18,333 nucleotides of DNA from CAXMNX01 sp051009475 (GCA_051009475.1 JBPCWO010000059.1:1-18333); one strand, 5' to 3'. Shown: positions 1 through 7,626, numbered from the stretch's first letter. Numbers and translations are program-made. Notes: a model not told the origin generated them from the sequence alone.

Positions 1-399
1 GCGCAAGGTGGTGACGAAGTTAACCAAATTCGCCGCGGCGCCAACTTTGGTTGGCCGGTGATTGCCTATGGAAGGCATTATTCAGGCGGGCGGATCGGCA
101 AGGGAACGTCGAAGCCGGGAATGGAGCAACCGGAGTATTTCTGGGATCCATCAATGGCGCCATCGGGGCTGATGATTTATTCCGGCAAGCTTTGGCCGGA
201 GTGGCGCGGGCATATGTTCGTTGGTTCGTTAAAATTCAATTACATTTCCAGACTGACGGGTCGTCCGCTGCGAGAGATCGAACAGATTTCGTCTGAAGAG
301 ACTGAGCGAGTCAGAGACGTCCGCGAGGGGCCGGACGGTGCGATTTGGTTCTTGAGCGTCGGGAACGGTACGCTTTATCGAATTAGGCCTTCTAATTGA
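1..399 (+). CDS. PQQ-dependent aldose sugar dehydrogenase, C-terminal part
   Basis: This is the last 132 codons of a gene that begins left of the window. The frame is open from base 1 and ends at TGA 397-399. The fragment carries the late blades of the soluble glucose/sorbosone dehydrogenase (YliI/Asd-like) beta-propeller: GDEVNQIRRGANFGWPV, then a YGRHYSGG-type segment, a WDPSMAPSGLMIYSG segment and a final RDVREGPDGAIWFLS blade ending in LYRI. Members oxidise aldose sugars with PQQ, usually in the periplasm. The signal peptide and catalytic His lie outside the window, so substrate and location cannot be judged here. Its stop lies 4 bases from the stop of the convergent regulator, and no terminator is visible between them. 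The family call is firm and the exact substrate is unknown. Confidence 0.87.
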   Translation, partial: AQGGDEVNQIRRGANFGWPVIAYGRHYSGGRIGKGTSKPGMEQPEYFWDPSMAPSGLMIYSGKLWPEWRGHMFVGSLKFNYISRLTGRPLREIEQISSEETERVRDVREGPDGAIWFLSVGNGTLYRIRPSN

Positions 400-403
400 C
401 TCA

Positions 404-1411
404 TCAGACCGAAAGCCGCGCCGCCTGTGCTCCGCGCTCACGATATGGCGTCGTGTTATACTGCGCCCGGTAGCACTTCGAAAAATGCGAAGGTGACGCA
501 AATCCGCAAGCGAGAGCGACGTTAATCACGCTCATATCTGTCTGCATCAATAGATTCCGGGCCTTCTGAAGCCGCAGTTCCATGTAATAGCGCTTTGGAC
601 TTCGGTTGAGATAACGGCGGAATAGCCTTTCAAGCTGCCGTGTCGACATACCCACATCTTTGGCAAGAATTGACGGGCTGATTGGTTCTTCGATGTTGGC
701 TTCCATCATCTGAATGACAGCTGATAGTTTTGGGTGCCTAACGCCGATCCGGGTGGGAACGCTTAGCCTTTGGGTGTCCTGATCGGTTCTAATTGTTGTG
801 TAAATCAGCTGGTCCGCAACTGCGTTCGCCAGCGTCTCCCCATGATCGTCAGCGATAAACTTCAACATTAGGTCTATCGATGCAGTTCCGCCTGCAGTCG
901 TGAATGTGCTGCCATCAATGACAAACACCGACTTAGTCAAGGTAACCTCTTCAAATTCTTCGATAAAGCTATCCTGATTTTCCCAGTGAATCGTCGCGCG
1001 CTTGCCGTCAAGCAGGCCGGCCTTTGCCAGCGAGTAGCCCGCGGTGCAAAGCCCGCCGATTGTCGCGCCGCGCCGAGCCTCGCGTCGCACCCAGTTCAGG
1101 AGTTTCTTTGTTGTGGCAGTAGCCACATCAATACCGCCACATAGGACGATTACTTCGTCGCGCACGACTTCGTTAAGGTCGCTGTCGAGACGAAATGCAG
1201 TTCCGGCCGAGCAACTGACAGTATCGCCACCTTCGCCAACCACGCGCCAATCATAAAGCTGCTTTCCAGCCATCCTGTTTGCGATACGCAGGCTTTCGAC
1301 GGCACATGCATAGCAAAGCAAAGTAAATTGATTGAGCAGCACAAAGACAAAGCGACGCGGCCTTTCGCCGGTTGCTTCGACTTCAACAGTTTGCACGAAG
1401 TTGTTCGCCAT
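404..1411 (-). CDS. GlxA-family transcriptional regulator (DJ-1/PfpI domain plus AraC HTH)
   Basis: A 335-residue regulator. Residues about 20-185 form a class I amidotransferase/DJ-1-like sensor domain: FVFVLLNQFTLLCYACAVE at the start, VIVLCGGID near 88-95, and the nucleophile-elbow-like GGLCTAGYSLA with Cys122. Residues about 230-330 are a two-helix-turn-helix AraC domain, with ILAKDVGMSTRQLERLFRRY and the signature VALACGFASPSHFSKCYRAQY. Family members such as GbdR and CdhR control catabolism of quaternary amines and amino-acid derivatives, but the inducer cannot be read from this sequence. The frame stays open upstream to 1654. I chose ATG 1411 because MANNFVQ leads directly into the domain and because the upstream stretch is basic, low in domain features and overlaps the divergent aroG promoter region. 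It is divergent from aroG with 195 bp between starts. Confidence 0.9.
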   Translation of the reverse strand: MANNFVQTVEVEATGERPRRFVFVLLNQFTLLCYACAVESLRIANRMAGKQLYDWRVVGEGGDTVSCSAGTAFRLDSDLNEVVRDEVIVLCGGIDVATATTKKLLNWVRREARRGATIGGLCTAGYSLAKAGLLDGKRATIHWENQDSFIEEFEEVTLTKSVFVIDGSTFTTAGGTASIDLMLKFIADDHGETLANAVADQLIYTTIRTDQDTQRLSVPTRIGVRHPKLSAVIQMMEANIEEPISPSILAKDVGMSTRQLERLFRRYLNRSPKRYYMELRLQKARNLLMQTDMSVINVALACGFASPSHFSKCYRAQYNTTPYRERGAQAARLSV

Positions 1412-1521
1412 TTTCCGTTCCGGAAAGCTGCTTTTGTTCAGGCACCGAAACACGATTCTGAAAGGAACAGCAATAGATCGCGGCGCTGTTTGCGGTAGCA
1501 AATGAATTGATTGTCCTGCCT

Positions 1522-1538
1522 CAGTGATCAAATCACTG
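1522..1538. promoter_or_regulatory. 17-bp inverted repeat in the glxA-like/aroG divergent region
   Basis: A perfect dyad, CAGTGAT-CAA-ATCACTG, lies in the 195-bp gap between the divergent GlxA-type regulator and DAHP synthase. A run of four T follows on the plus strand (1539-1542). It could be an operator, perhaps for the adjacent regulator, or a short hairpin in the aroG leader that acts as a weak attenuator. The sequence alone does not decide between these. Confidence 0.4.
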
Positions 1539-1606
1539 TTTTCAAGGCGGGTTCTGTGCCGTATAACCGCGCCTCGCAACAACTTACCTATGCTGGGGAC
1601 TACGCG

Positions 1607-2977
1607 ATGAGAGAGTGGCAGAAATCCGGGTGGAGAATGAAACCCAGGGTGCAAATGCCGGACTATCCTGACGCCGCTGCACTAGCGGCCGTCGAGGACC
1701 GGCTTGCAAAGTATCCGCCGCTTGTATTTGCTGGCGAGGCGCGAAAGCTGAAGCGTGCATTAGGCGCGGCCAGCCGAGGCGACGCCTTTCTTCTTCAGGG
1801 TGGTGACTGCGCTGAAAGCTTTGCCGAGTTTTCCGCCGACAATATCCGCGACACCTTCAAGGTCATGCTTCAAATGGCCATGGTGCTGACTTACGGCGCT
1901 AAAGTGCCGGTGGTAAAAGTTGGCCGGATGGCCGGGCAATTTGCAAAACCGCGGTCGGCTCCAACTGAAGTCCTTGATGGCATCGAGCTACCGTCCTATC
2001 GCGGCGACATCATCAACGAACTAGATTTCAGCGAAACTTCGCGGTCACCTGACCCCGAGAAAATGTTGCGCGCTTACACACAGGCGGCGGCAACGCTCAA
2101 TCTTCTTCGTGCCTTTTCAACAGGTGGTTTTGCCGACATTCACCACGTTCATTCCTGGACGCTGGGATTCACAGATCAGGGCGACGCCGAACGCTATCGC
2201 GACATGGCGAACCGCATTCAAGATACAATCGACTTTATGGCTGCCGCCGGATTAACGGCCGAGACCAACCACGAGTTAAGTCAAGTTGACTTCTACACCA
2301 GTCACGAAGCGCTTTTGCTGGAGTACGAGGAAGCGCTGTGTCGAGTGGATTCGACTTCCGGCAAATGGTTGGCTGGCTCCGGACACATGATCTGGATTGG
2401 CGATCGGACGCGACAGCCCGATGGCGCACATGTTGAATACGCTCGAGGCGTGCAAAACCCGATTGGTATGAAGTGCGGCCCTTCGACAAGTGTCGATGAC
2501 CTTAAAGTTCTGGTCGAGAAACTGAATCCAGAAAACGAGGATGGGCGACTGACTCTGATTGCCAGATTTGGCGCTGGAAGCGTCGGTGATCACTTGCCGC
2601 GTTTAATCAGGGCGGTTCAGGAAGAGGGCGCCAACGTGTTGTGGTCGTGCGATCCAATGCACGGAAATACAGTCAAGTCCTCGACGGGCTATAAGACGCG
2701 ACCATTTGAAAGTGTATTGCGCGAAGTTCGTGAGTTCTTTGAAATCCATGGTGCGGAAGGAACGGTGCCCGGCGGCGTTCATTTTGAAATGACTGGTCAG
2801 GACGTCACTGAATGCACGGGCGGAATTCGCGCGGTTTCGGATGAAGATCTTTCAGATCGTTACCATACGGCGTGTGATCCACGCTTGAACGCTACCCAAT
2901 CTCTGGAGCTGGCGTTTTTGGTTGCTGAAGAATTGTCGGCGCGGCGAACTGAAAAACCCGATGTAGCCGCGGTCTGA
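1607..2977 (+). CDS. aroG: Class II 3-deoxy-7-phosphoheptulonate (DAHP) synthase
   Basis: A 456-residue cytosolic enzyme that condenses phosphoenolpyruvate and erythrose 4-phosphate to DAHP, the first step of the shikimate pathway. It belongs to the class II (plant/Mycobacterium-like) family: FLLQGGDCAESF at 62-72, GRMAGQFAKPRS at 106-117, the HHVHSWTLGF segment near 179-188, and WSCDPMHGNT at 346-355. The four metal ligands are in place as Cys68, His352, Glu394 and Asp424; the 42- and 30-residue spacings of the last three match the M. tuberculosis enzyme. Start ATG 1607 follows TGGGGA at a good distance. The frame is open upstream to 1511, but that part resembles no family sequence. Class II enzymes are often feedback-regulated, but no allosteric site can be assigned here. 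A strong intrinsic terminator follows. Confidence 0.96.
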   Translation: MREWQKSGWRMKPRVQMPDYPDAAALAAVEDRLAKYPPLVFAGEARKLKRALGAASRGDAFLLQGGDCAESFAEFSADNIRDTFKVMLQMAMVLTYGAKVPVVKVGRMAGQFAKPRSAPTEVLDGIELPSYRGDIINELDFSETSRSPDPEKMLRAYTQAAATLNLLRAFSTGGFADIHHVHSWTLGFTDQGDAERYRDMANRIQDTIDFMAAAGLTAETNHELSQVDFYTSHEALLLEYEEALCRVDSTSGKWLAGSGHMIWIGDRTRQPDGAHVEYARGVQNPIGMKCGPSTSVDDLKVLVEKLNPENEDGRLTLIARFGAGSVGDHLPRLIRAVQEEGANVLWSCDPMHGNTVKSSTGYKTRPFESVLREVREFFEIHGAEGTVPGGVHFEMTGQDVTECTGGIRAVSDEDLSDRYHTACDPRLNATQSLELAFLVAEELSARRTEKPDVAAV

Positions 2978-2996
2978 TAGCAGAAATCCACTGGTT

Positions 2997-3022
2997 AAGG
3001 GCCCGTTTCCTGGCGGGCCCTT
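2997..3022 (+). terminator. Intrinsic terminator of aroG
   Basis: A 9-bp perfect stem, AAGGGCCCG / CGGGCCCTT, with an 8-nt loop starts 19 bases after the aroG stop and runs into a short T-rich tail. On the minus strand the stem is followed by AACC rather than a T tract, so it probably serves aroG more than the converging PAS gene. Confidence 0.8.
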
Positions 3023-3030
3023 TCGTTGGT

Positions 3031-3747
3031 TCACTCAACCAAAGTATTGTCGGCGACAAGCCGAAGGTAAGATGGTGCTTTGTTCTCGGGCCGATGGATT
3101 TCGGTACGCATCTTGTTCGAGGGGCGGATAGTCTGCAGACCACGCTCGTCCATTTCAGAATTGCCACGATTGAGTTCCTGGCCGCTGCTGGCATACCCGG
3201 TTAGGCCACGGTGCGAGTGGCCTGAAATGTCGAAGCGCTGCGGCGCGCGGTCGATCTCACCGGCCATTGCCACTGCCCCCAGTATCCGGCTGACTTCGCC
3301 CAGATCACTTCTGAGCGGCATCAACAGCATATCGCCGGAGACCTTATTTCGGCCCGACTCGTTTCCAGCGTCTAGTTCGAGGCGAACAACTGCTGGATCG
3401 TCGAAAACGGCTTGGACTGCCTTGGAAAGCGATGCGCGGGCTGCTGGCTGAAATGTCGCTGAAAGTGGCATGCCCCGAACATCGAGCCCCATCAATTCGT
3501 TCAGGTGTGAACCGGCAAGTCGAAACCTTGCGAGGCATTTGGCGATGCGTTCAAGGATAAATACGTGACCAAGCGCGCCTTTGAGCCCATTGGTGTCAAT
3601 TTCAACCCTGCTTGGAACGAGACGCTGACCGCGCACGTCATCCCAATAAGCCTCTATTTGCGCCAACACCGGGCGAACGTTTGCGCCTCTGTATCGAGTT
3701 AGTTCAATTACGTGTTCACTAGTACAATCGTCAAAACTATCTGACAT
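3031..3747 (-). CDS. PAS_5 (DUF1457) domain protein
   Basis: A 238-residue protein with the PAS_5 fold typical of alphaproteobacteria. The diagnostic order is visible: YWDDVRGQRLVPSRVEID at about 34-51, HVFILERIAKCLARFRLAG at 61-79, then HLNELMGLDVRGMPLSATF at 81-99, followed by a second half-domain ending near APQRFDI (168-174). The C-terminal 60 residues are polar and look unstructured. The family is a presumed sensor or adaptor; ligand and partner are unknown. I chose ATG 3747 over a more distal alternative at 3804 because GAGGTGAGAG sits just upstream and MSDSFDD leads into the domain. No HTH, kinase or GGDEF domain is attached, so it cannot transmit a signal alone by those routes. It is convergent with aroG and divergent from yicC. 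Confidence 0.85.
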   Translation of the reverse strand: MSDSFDDCTSEHVIELTRYRGANVRPVLAQIEAYWDDVRGQRLVPSRVEIDTNGLKGALGHVFILERIAKCLARFRLAGSHLNELMGLDVRGMPLSATFQPAARASLSKAVQAVFDDPAVVRLELDAGNESGRNKVSGDMLLMPLRSDLGEVSRILGAVAMAGEIDRAPQRFDISGHSHRGLTGYASSGQELNRGNSEMDERGLQTIRPSNKMRTEIHRPENKAPSYLRLVADNTLVE

Positions 3748-3761
3748 TACTCTCACCTCGG

Positions 3762-3783
3762 CGGTCGAATAGTTGTTCGACCG
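3762..3783. promoter_or_regulatory. Perfect inverted repeat before the PAS_5 gene
   Basis: Two 8-bp arms, CGGTCGAA and TTCGACCG, are separated by 6 bases. The dyad lies 15 bases upstream of the PAS_5 start, right next to its Shine-Dalgarno sequence, and inside the 118-bp divergent gap shared with yicC. It could be a DNA operator or, if transcribed on the minus strand, a hairpin controlling translation. Confidence 0.5.
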
Positions 3784-3865
3784 GACCCTCTCTGTTACCC
3801 ACAATTGGACAATGCCATGAATTGGCCTCGAAATCCGCTCCGTTCTTACTAAAGGGTTAATGCCG

Positions 3866-4801
3866 ATGGCATCAGAGACATCTGCACGGAAGGCTCAAAA
3901 GAGCGCCGGTCTAAAGTCAATGACGGGATTTGCGAGCTTTCAAAGCGGGGATGAGATCTGGCGCCTTGTTGGCGATATCCGATCGGTTAATGGTCGTGGT
4001 CTTGATCTGCGCATTCGAGTGCCCGACTGGGTTGAAGGTCTGGAACCGGAAATCCGCAAACGACTTCAAGCCGGAATTGGGCGGGGTTCAGTTACTTTGA
4101 ACGTGCGCGTGTCCAGGGAAGATTCTGCGCCAGATGTCGCCTTAAACGCGGAGCAATTGAATTCGGCTTTTAGCATTCTTGCCGAAATCGAAAATTCTGC
4201 AGATTCAATTGGTTTGCAACTGGAACCAAGTCGGGCGGCGGATGTTGCCGCGATGCGTGGTGTCATTGAACAGCGCGATCCGGGCGCAAGCGACACATCA
4301 GATCTCAAAGAATTGTTGCTTAAGGAAGTAGACGCATTGTTGGAGGCATTTAATGCCGACAGGGCGCGCGAAGGTGCGGCACTGGGTGCAGTTCTAAACG
4401 ATCAAATCGAACAGGTTGAAAGGTTGGCAAAACGCGCAACAGATGCCGCCGGTGACAGAGTTGAGGCATCGAGGGCGGCGATGTCGCGGTCGTTTTCCCG
4501 GCTTTTGGAGGCCACCGAGGTTCCGGACGAAACAAGGCTTTTGCAAGAATTGGCACTGATCGCGGTGAAGACGGACGTCACCGAGGAATTGGACCGTTTG
4601 TTGGCGCATATTATCGCCGCGAAAGATCTCTTGAATCAAAAAGGCCCGGTTGGGCGGAAACTCGATTTTCTGATGCAAGAGTTTAACCGAGAGGCCAACA
4701 CGCTTTGTTCAAAATCGCAATCAACTGAACTAACATCCGTTGGGCTTGACCTGAAGGCGGTCATTGATCAGATGCGCGAGCAAGTTCAAAACGTGGAATG
4801 A
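3866..4801 (+). CDS. yicC: YicC family endoribonuclease-type protein
   Basis: A protein of 311 residues. YicC proteins are cytosolic and are linked to RNA turnover; E. coli YicC has been reported to act as an endoribonuclease. The family N-terminal motif SMTGFASF appears about 18 residues in, followed by the RSVNGRGLDLRIRVPDW stretch. The C-terminal DUF1732 block is intact: a segment around GPVGRKLDFLMQEFNREA, then NTLCSKSQSTELTSVGLDLK. Two starts are possible. ATG 3860 is only about 4 bases after AAAGGG, and ATG 3866 is about 10 bases after it, so I prefer 3866. Both give a roughly 20-residue extension ahead of the usual SMTGFA start. It is the first gene of an operon with gmk, the common alphaproteobacterial arrangement. 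The gap to gmk is 28 bases. Confidence 0.93.
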   Translation: MASETSARKAQKSAGLKSMTGFASFQSGDEIWRLVGDIRSVNGRGLDLRIRVPDWVEGLEPEIRKRLQAGIGRGSVTLNVRVSREDSAPDVALNAEQLNSAFSILAEIENSADSIGLQLEPSRAADVAAMRGVIEQRDPGASDTSDLKELLLKEVDALLEAFNADRAREGAALGAVLNDQIEQVERLAKRATDAAGDRVEASRAAMSRSFSRLLEATEVPDETRLLQELALIAVKTDVTEELDRLLAHIIAAKDLLNQKGPVGRKLDFLMQEFNREANTLCSKSQSTELTSVGLDLKAVIDQMREQVQNVE

Positions 4802-4815
4802 CGGGTGGAAGTGAC

Positions 4816-4833
4816 ATGGGGCAGGGGGCGTGA
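4816..4833 (+). CDS. Possible five-codon leader ORF coupled to gmk
   Basis: Between yicC and gmk lies ATG-GGG-CAG-GGG-GCG-TGA, preceded by a purine-rich GGTGGAAGTGAC. Its stop overlaps the gmk GTG start as GTGA (4830-4833), the geometry of translational coupling. A peptide of five residues is too short for function. If real, it would act by feeding ribosomes to the GTG start. Chance is a serious alternative. Confidence 0.25.
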   Translation: MGQGA

Positions 4834-5468
4834 ACCGACGCGGGTTATTGATAATTTTGTCGTCGCCGTCAGGTGCCGGAAAATCAACGTTGGCGCGCAA
4901 ACTACGCGATTGGGACGCTGACATCCGTTTTTCAGTGTCGGCGACAACAAGAGCAGCGCGGCCAAATGAAGTTGAAGGCCGCGACTATCACTTTGTTGAC
5001 GAGGCGGCTTTCAAGCAATTGGTGCATGACCGCGAAATGCTTGAACACGCCCATGTCTTCGGAAACTTCTACGGCTCCCCGCTTGCCCCGGTTCTGGAAG
5101 CGATTGAAGCAGGACATGACGTTTTGTTTGATATCGATTGGCAGGGTGCCCAACAGATTCAAAAAAGTCCGCTTGCCTCGAGTGTCCTTTCTATTTTCCT
5201 TTTGCCGCCGTCTATTGGTGAACTCCGCCGAAGATTGGAGGGCCGAGGTCAAGACAACGAAGACGTCGTGTCAAAGCGCATGAACCGAAGTTGGGATGAA
5301 ATAAGCCACTGGGATGGCTACAACTATGTGCTGATCAATGACGATCTGGAGGCCACCGAAAATCGTTTGAAAAACATTGTCACCGCCGAGCGGCTCCGGA
5401 CAAGCCAGCAGCCCGGATTGTTTGATCATGTTCGTCAATTGCAGGCCGAATTTGAGGGCAGTAAATGA
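4830..5468 (+). CDS. gmk: Guanylate kinase
   Basis: A 212-residue cytosolic kinase that converts GMP and ATP to GDP and ADP, an essential step in guanine nucleotide supply. The P-loop SPSGAGKST is at 12-20. The GMP-binding region follows, with SVSATTRAARPNEVEGRDYHFV around 35-56 and the HVFGNFYGSP segment. VLFDIDWQGAQQI is the Walker-B-like strand, and the LLPPSIGELRRRLEGRGQD lid region follows. The length matches the family. The start is GTG 4830, preceded by the G-rich AGGGGGC. An upstream ATG at 4816 is out of frame and terminates at the start codon. The gene ends in an ATGA overlap with the next gene, so the four-gene operon is probably translated with coupling. Confidence 0.96.
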   Translation: MNRRGLLIILSSPSGAGKSTLARKLRDWDADIRFSVSATTRAARPNEVEGRDYHFVDEAAFKQLVHDREMLEHAHVFGNFYGSPLAPVLEAIEAGHDVLFDIDWQGAQQIQKSPLASSVLSIFLLPPSIGELRRRLEGRGQDNEDVVSKRMNRSWDEISHWDGYNYVLINDDLEATENRLKNIVTAERLRTSQQPGLFDHVRQLQAEFEGSK

Positions 5469-5998
5469 CAATTTATGTGTTGGATGGGGTGTCACCCAAG
5501 CTGCCAGAGGACGATGACTATTGGATCGCGCCGGATGCCAATCTGATTGGAAACGTGACGCTCGAAAGTGGTGCTTCGATCTGGTTTGGCGCAACGTTGA
5601 GAGGTGACACTGAGCCTCTGACAATCGGTGTAGGCAGCAACATTCAAGAAAACTCGGTGGTCCACGCGGATCCGGGGTTTCCGGTCTTGATCGGTGCCGA
5701 CTGCACGATCGGGCACAAGGCGATGATTCACGGATGCACGATAGGGGACGGGACGCTGGTTGGCATGGGTGCCACGATCCTGAACGGTGCACAAATTGGC
5801 CGCGGGTGTCTTATCGGAGCGGGGGCCTTGATAACCGAAGGCAAAGTCATCCCGGACGGTAGTCTTGTTATGGGTATGCCAGGCAAAGTTGTTCGCAAAC
5901 TTGACGACGATGGGATGGCGAGAAATCTCACGTCAGCTTCCGGATACCGGGCGCGCATGCGTCGCTATAAATCCGGATTGTCAGAGAAAGTGTGTTGA
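5465..5998 (+). CDS. Gamma carbonic anhydrase family protein (hexapeptide repeat)
   Basis: A 177-residue left-handed beta-helix protein. Hexapeptide repeats run through residues about 20-140, for example NVTLESGASIWFGATLRGD, IGADCTIGHKAMIHG and GTLVGMGATILNGAQIG. The three zinc-ligand histidines of the gamma-CA/YrdA/CaiE group are present as His67 (VVHAD), His84 (IGHKA) and His89 (MIHG). Many family members show no measurable carbonic anhydrase activity, so the reaction is uncertain; acyltransferase or metal-dependent roles are alternatives. Its start overlaps the gmk stop (ATGA) and its stop overlaps the next start (TGATG), so it sits fully inside the operon. It has no signal peptide and is cytosolic. 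Confidence 0.93.
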   Translation: MTIYVLDGVSPKLPEDDDYWIAPDANLIGNVTLESGASIWFGATLRGDTEPLTIGVGSNIQENSVVHADPGFPVLIGADCTIGHKAMIHGCTIGDGTLVGMGATILNGAQIGRGCLIGAGALITEGKVIPDGSLVMGMPGKVVRKLDDDGMARNLTSASGYRARMRRYKSGLSEKVC

Positions 5999-7176
5999 TG
6001 GCGGATAAGCGCAAGTCAGAACTGCGCGCGCGTTGGCCGGAAAGCGCAAGCCGTCCGGTTGCAACACCGATTCAGCCGTCTGTTGTTTATGCTTCTCAAG
6101 ATCCTGACGCACTTGATTGCCAGTATGAGGGACTGGAAAAAGGCTATACCTACGCGCGCGAAGGTCATCCAAATGCCGATGTTCTAGCCGCGTTGCTCGA
6201 CCGGATGGAAAAGGCCTCGGGCGGCACTATCACAAGTTCGGGGATGGCGGCGGTTACGGTAGCGCTTTTGTCTGTGCTGAAAGCGGGCGACCACGCCATT
6301 GGCGCGGATCAATTATACGGGCGATCACTTCGGGTTATGACAGAAGAACTGCCCAGGCTTGGTGTGGAAACGTCACTGATCGACCCCACTGATTTAGCTG
6401 CGGCGGAGGCCGCTATCCGTCCAAATACCAGACTGATTCTAGTTGAAACGGTTTCAAACCCGACGCTTCGGATCGCTGATTTGGACGGGTTGATTGCATT
6501 GGCGCGCAAAAGAAACGTAACAGTTGCGGTTGACAATACCTTTCCAACGCCGCGTGGCGTCCAACCGCTAGAAAATGGCGCTGATATTGTCCTTCATTCC
6601 GTCACCAAGTTGTTGGCTGGACACTCTGATGCGACGCTCGGCTACGTTGTTGCACGTGATGCTGATCTGAATAAGCGCATCGCTGAATTGAGCGCAACAC
6701 TGGGCGTAACGCCATCGCCATTCGACTGCTGGTTGGCCGAGCGTGGGCTCTATTCATTTGAAATGCGATATGAAAGGGCGGCGGGGAATGCTTTGTCTTT
6801 GGCAGACGCATTAGCGGAACAACCCTCTGTGAAACGCGTTTTCTACCCTGGTCGCCATGATCACCCGGACCACAATCGCGCAACGCAGCTTCTTGGCGGG
6901 GAAGGTGGCAATATGGTCAGTTTTGAGATTGGCGGCGGGCGCGATGCGGCAAATACGTTTGTTCGTGCTGCAGATTCGTTGAACTTTGCGCCGACATTGG
7001 GCGACATTGCCACGACAATAAGTCACCCGGCGTCTTCATCACACCGGGCCTTGAGCGAAGCTGATCGTAACGCGATTGGGATTACGCAAGGATTCTTCCG
7101 AGTTTCTGTGGGATGTGAGGCGGAGGAAACTCTTTTGGCGGCGTTTGCGGATGCGCTGAATTGTCTTCCTGACTAA
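5998..7176 (+). CDS. Cys/Met metabolism PLP-dependent enzyme (cystathionine lyase/synthase type)
   Basis: A 392-residue fold-type I PLP enzyme of the trans-sulfuration family. Visible landmarks are TYAREGHPN near 51-59, the phosphate-binding SSGMAA at 80-85, the VETVSNPT segment near 149-156, Asp179 in AVDNTF for the pyridine nitrogen, the Schiff-base Lys204 in HSVTKLLAGHSDA, and the substrate-carboxylate Arg368 in FRVSVG. The C-terminal substrate region reads PTLGDIATTISHPAS, which departs from the more common SLGGVE-type sequence. Cystathionine beta-lyase, gamma-synthase and sulfhydrylase activities therefore cannot be separated by eye. ATG 5998 overlaps the preceding TGA. Codons GTG TTG just before it could also initiate. 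The gene ends the operon and overlaps the convergent neighbour by 3 bases at the stop codons. Confidence 0.9.
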   Translation: MADKRKSELRARWPESASRPVATPIQPSVVYASQDPDALDCQYEGLEKGYTYAREGHPNADVLAALLDRMEKASGGTITSSGMAAVTVALLSVLKAGDHAIGADQLYGRSLRVMTEELPRLGVETSLIDPTDLAAAEAAIRPNTRLILVETVSNPTLRIADLDGLIALARKRNVTVAVDNTFPTPRGVQPLENGADIVLHSVTKLLAGHSDATLGYVVARDADLNKRIAELSATLGVTPSPFDCWLAERGLYSFEMRYERAAGNALSLADALAEQPSVKRVFYPGRHDHPDHNRATQLLGGEGGNMVSFEIGGGRDAANTFVRAADSLNFAPTLGDIATTISHPASSSHRALSEADRNAIGITQGFFRVSVGCEAEETLLAAFADALNCLPD

Positions 7177-7559
7177 TTTGCAATTAGTACCGCGAAATCC
7201 AGCCCTGGGCAGAGATGTCCAATTTCGCGTTTTATCATCTCCGGATTTGGCAACTCATTTGAGACCGCACGATAGCGTCCTTTGAACCGGAGCCGATGCA
7301 GTATCTGAGCCAAGTCAATGCAATCGAACCGATGCGACAAAGCGGGTGAAATGACAATGGCAGGACATAGTCGATCCAGAAGTGTCGGCGTGACCTCCTC
7401 TATCGACACAAACACGATTGAGCCATCGGTCAAAGACCGATTGCCCTGACGAAGCCACTCGTCAGAATCGCCGACCGCGAGTATCGCGGTTGTTTGATCG
7501 TCGGCGCCACCTAGCGACAAAGCGTCAAGCATCGAAAGCGCTACTTCTTCTCGGCTCAT
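7173..7559 (-). CDS. Conserved-looking hypothetical protein, 128 aa
   Basis: I do not recognise this protein. It is 128 residues with no signal peptide or membrane segment. It starts with an acidic, alanine/leucine-rich helix (MSREEVALSMLDALSLGG), followed by alternating hydrophobic strands (TTAILAVGD, GSIVFVSIEEV, AIVISPAL). It ends in a basic HRLRFKGRYRAVSNELPNPE segment and GLDFAVLIAN. The beta-alpha pattern with a GRYRAV strand hints at a small receiver-like or Rossmann-like fold, but no phosphorylation site is convincing. GGGATGAGCT precedes ATG 7559. Coding is supported by the in-frame protein-like composition and by its filling the gap between metabolic enzyme and phoR. It is divergent from phoR, with about 95 bp to the phoR start, and could share its promoter region. 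Confidence 0.75.
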   Translation of the reverse strand: MSREEVALSMLDALSLGGADDQTTAILAVGDSDEWLRQGNRSLTDGSIVFVSIEEVTPTLLDRLCPAIVISPALSHRFDCIDLAQILHRLRFKGRYRAVSNELPNPEMIKREIGHLCPGLDFAVLIAN

Positions 7560-7626
7560 AGCTCATCCCGTTAGGTGGCCAGCGGAGTTAGTTGGCTTGG
7601 ATCCCGAAAGAAATTCGAAACCTAAC

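Noticed and set aside
1511..1606. Upstream extension of DAHP synthase to a TTG at 1511
   Set aside because: The added residues match nothing in the family, the stretch contains a dyad, and ATG 1607 has a clear ribosome-binding site and gives the usual family length.
1412..1654. N-terminal extension of the GlxA-type regulator up to 1654
   Set aside because: The extra 81 residues are not domain-like, overlap the divergent aroG start, and a good ATG at 1411 leads straight into the conserved domain.
2997..3022. Bidirectional terminator serving both aroG and the PAS_5 gene
   Set aside because: The minus-strand side of the stem is followed by AACC rather than a T tract, so I only support the plus-strand role.
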